From Chitinophagaceae bacterium (GTDB lineage Bacteria > Bacteroidota > Bacteroidia > Chitinophagales > Chitinophagaceae), in NCBI GenBank assembly GCA_947458625.1, contig CANGZN010000005.1:1-36270 (forward strand): a stretch of DNA of 36,270 nucleotides, written 5' to 3'. Both the position numbers and the translations under genes were made by a program. Below the pieces are notes generated by a model. That model was not told the origin of the DNA. It saw only the letters and a program-made list of their open reading frames with translations, and did no database searches. Below are positions 34,222 to 36,270 of this stretch, piece after piece. The first letter of the stretch is position 1. Each line of letters begins with the position of its first letter.

Positions 34222-36165
34222 ATGATTCATTTCGATCTGCCAAAAGAGAAATCCTCGATCCTGAAGGTTATCGGCGTCGGTGGTGGCGGTGGTAATGCAG
34301 CCAACCACATGTTCAACCAACAGATCGACGGCGTAAACTTTATTATTTGTAATACGGATGCACAGGCACTCAGCGAGAGTCCCATCCCAAATCGTATTCA
34401 GCTCGGTCCACACCTGACACAGGGACTAGGTGCAGGTGCGAATCCTGATATCGGTCGACAGGCCACAGAAGAATCGCTGGAGGAGATCAAGCGCATTCTG
34501 GAGGTAAATACGAAAATGGCCTTTATCACGGCAGGGATGGGCGGTGGAACCGGTACCGGTGGTGCGCCGATCATTGCCAAGATCTGTCGGGATCTGGGTA
34601 TTCTCACCGTAGGTATTGTTACCACACCCTTTTCTTATGAAGGAAAAAAGCGTTTGCAACAAGCTGAAGAAGGCATCCGCAATCTGCAATCTCATGTTGA
34701 TACGCTGATCGTTATCAACAACGACAAGCTCCGTCATCAATATGGTAACCTCAAAATGCGCGAAGCATTCGAGCGGGCAGATAACGTGCTGGCAACGGCT
34801 GCTCGTTGTATCACCGATGTGATCAGCCATACAGGACAGATCAATGTCGATTTTGCCGATGTATGTACCGTGATGCGTAACGGTCGTCGGGCAATCCTGG
34901 GGCATGCTGCTGCTGCAGGAGAGAACCGTGCCTTACTTGCTGTTGAGCAAGCATTGAATTCTCCGTTATTGAACGATAACAATATCCAGGGCGCAAAATG
35001 GTTATTGATCAATATTACCTCTGCACCCGGTGAATTTGAACACACGGTTGATGAAGTGGAGATCATTCAGCAGTATCTCGCACAACAGGCAGGTGAGGAT
35101 ACGGACGTTATCATGGGACTTGGATTCGATGAGGGGATGGGCGACAAATTGGGTATCACACTCATCGCGTCCGGCATCGACCACCCGGAGTCATTCACAC
35201 AGCCTGTAATACGCGCAGAGAAACCCAAAGATGAAAAGATCGTAATGGTACTGGAACAGCCACAAGTACCTACTGCGCCACAGCCTTTTGTTTCTCCAAC
35301 TCCGGAGGCATCGATTCAACCTGTGGTTGAACAAATTGAAGCTGTTGTAGTAGAAACTCCGGTTGTAGCAGCAGAGGAATCCGTCGTCACGCCAGAGCAC
35401 CTGATGCCGGTGATGACAGTTGAAGAAGAAGCACCTGTTGCGATTTCAAGCACGCAAACAGAAGAACCTGCGGTTATTCATTGGCAGTTGGGTGAAGAGA
35501 CGTCGGTAAATGAGATTGAAACGCCGGTGTCATTGCAGTCAGTAAAGCCAACGGATGCAGTCTTCATGCAGGCTTATGCTGAAACTTCATCTGCAGGCCG
35601 AGTCAGTTCCGGAGGTTATTTGTCTCGTCCGACAAATATCTATGCTTCTGCGGCCATCGATTCCAAACCCGTGACACGTATGGAGGCGCCTGCACCTGCG
35701 CCAATTGCGGAAGCACCTGTTGCTCAGCAGCCGATGAATGAATCACCTGTTATGCAAACTCCTTCAGTACCGGAAATAAAAGAAGAGGAGGAGCTGCTTG
35801 AGTTACAGATGCATCTGGTAGAGCATGTAGCTGAGGAGATGCCTGAGGCACTTCCTGTATTGGACAGCCAGTTCTCTGCGGAGACAACTTTGGATGCGCC
35901 TGTATGGGATGAAGAAGCCGAGCAGCATCGCCGTGCGGCCGAGCGGCTTCAAAAACTCCGCAGCCTGTCTTTTAATTTCAATTCAACGGATTCCAATAAT
36001 GAATTTGAGACGGTACCTGCCTATATCCGCCGCAACATGGAATTATACAATACATCCAATACGGTGGAAAGCTTTTACAGCAATTACGAGGTTCGTTCAG
36101 ACGATAAGAACCAAGTACAGCTAAGCACCATCAATACATTCTTGGATGGTAAACGTCCCGACTGA
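34222..36165 (+). CDS. ftsZ: Cell division protein FtsZ with long acidic C-terminal linker and post-CTP tail
   Basis: KVIGVGGGGGNAANHM, FITAGMGGGTGTGGAPIIAKI, TPFSYEGKKRLQQAEEGI. 647 aa, with a P/E/V-rich linker and internal VPAYIRR motif. Confidence 0.97.
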   Translation: MIHFDLPKEKSSILKVIGVGGGGGNAANHMFNQQIDGVNFIICNTDAQALSESPIPNRIQLGPHLTQGLGAGANPDIGRQATEESLEEIKRILEVNTKMAFITAGMGGGTGTGGAPIIAKICRDLGILTVGIVTTPFSYEGKKRLQQAEEGIRNLQSHVDTLIVINNDKLRHQYGNLKMREAFERADNVLATAARCITDVISHTGQINVDFADVCTVMRNGRRAILGHAAAAGENRALLAVEQALNSPLLNDNNIQGAKWLLINITSAPGEFEHTVDEVEIIQQYLAQQAGEDTDVIMGLGFDEGMGDKLGITLIASGIDHPESFTQPVIRAEKPKDEKIVMVLEQPQVPTAPQPFVSPTPEASIQPVVEQIEAVVVETPVVAAEESVVTPEHLMPVMTVEEEAPVAISSTQTEEPAVIHWQLGEETSVNEIETPVSLQSVKPTDAVFMQAYAETSSAGRVSSGGYLSRPTNIYASAAIDSKPVTRMEAPAPAPIAEAPVAQQPMNESPVMQTPSVPEIKEEEELLELQMHLVEHVAEEMPEALPVLDSQFSAETTLDAPVWDEEAEQHRRAAERLQKLRSLSFNFNSTDSNNEFETVPAYIRRNMELYNTSNTVESFYSNYEVRSDDKNQVQLSTINTFLDGKRPD

Positions 36166-36211
36166 TCAGGGTTTGTGTAGCAAGCCCGATGGGCACCCTG
36201 TTTTTAGTTGT

Positions 36212-36241
36212 TCCTCCCGCTTTTGCGGGAGGATTTTTTTT
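36212..36241 (+). terminator. Rho-independent terminator closing the dcw cluster
   Basis: TCCTCCCGC-TTTT-GCGGGAGGA followed by TTTTTTTT. Confidence 0.95.
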
Positions 36242-36270
36242 AGGTAAGGTCTTTTCTGCGTAGCCACCAG

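Overview
This window looks like an ordinary chromosomal segment from a Bacteroidota bacterium, probably close to Chitinophagaceae by protein style. That placement is inferred from protein families, TAnnTTTG-type promoters and T9SS signatures. The right half (about 19.97-36.17 kb) is a complete Bacteroidota-type dcw cluster: mraZ-rsmH-ftsL-ftsI-murE-mraY-murD-ftsW-murG-murC-ftsQ-ftsA-ftsZ, closed by a strong rho-independent terminator. The left half holds a truncated Wzi-like outer-membrane protein, porT, menG/ubiE, engB, a small-protein pair, a YkuK-family protein, a T9SS-sorted metalloprotease with a small secreted neighbour, a CoA-binding protein, a metallophosphoesterase/PQQ-propeller fusion, PDH E2, dnaX, a GNAT-like protein, atpD-atpC, a secreted hypothetical, an orphan histidine kinase and queA. 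I see no clear mobile element, CRISPR array, rRNA or tRNA. The most interesting signals are: (1) an A10 run in dnaX at the expected domain III/tau junction, with stop codons immediately downstream in both alternative frames, which predicts a slippage-made gamma subunit; (2) four G-rich boxes phased at exactly 10 bp over the mraZ promoter, a candidate MraZ autorepression operator, plus a similar array on the opposite strand facing queA; (3) an FtsZ with a long acidic linker whose conserved C-terminal-peptide-like motif is internal, followed by about 43 more residues; (4) a terminator whose U-tract touches the next gene's start codon; and (5) an unannotated 44-aa ORF beside a protein with a PEP-TM-basic C-terminus. 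I did not find a convincing wholly new multi-gene system.
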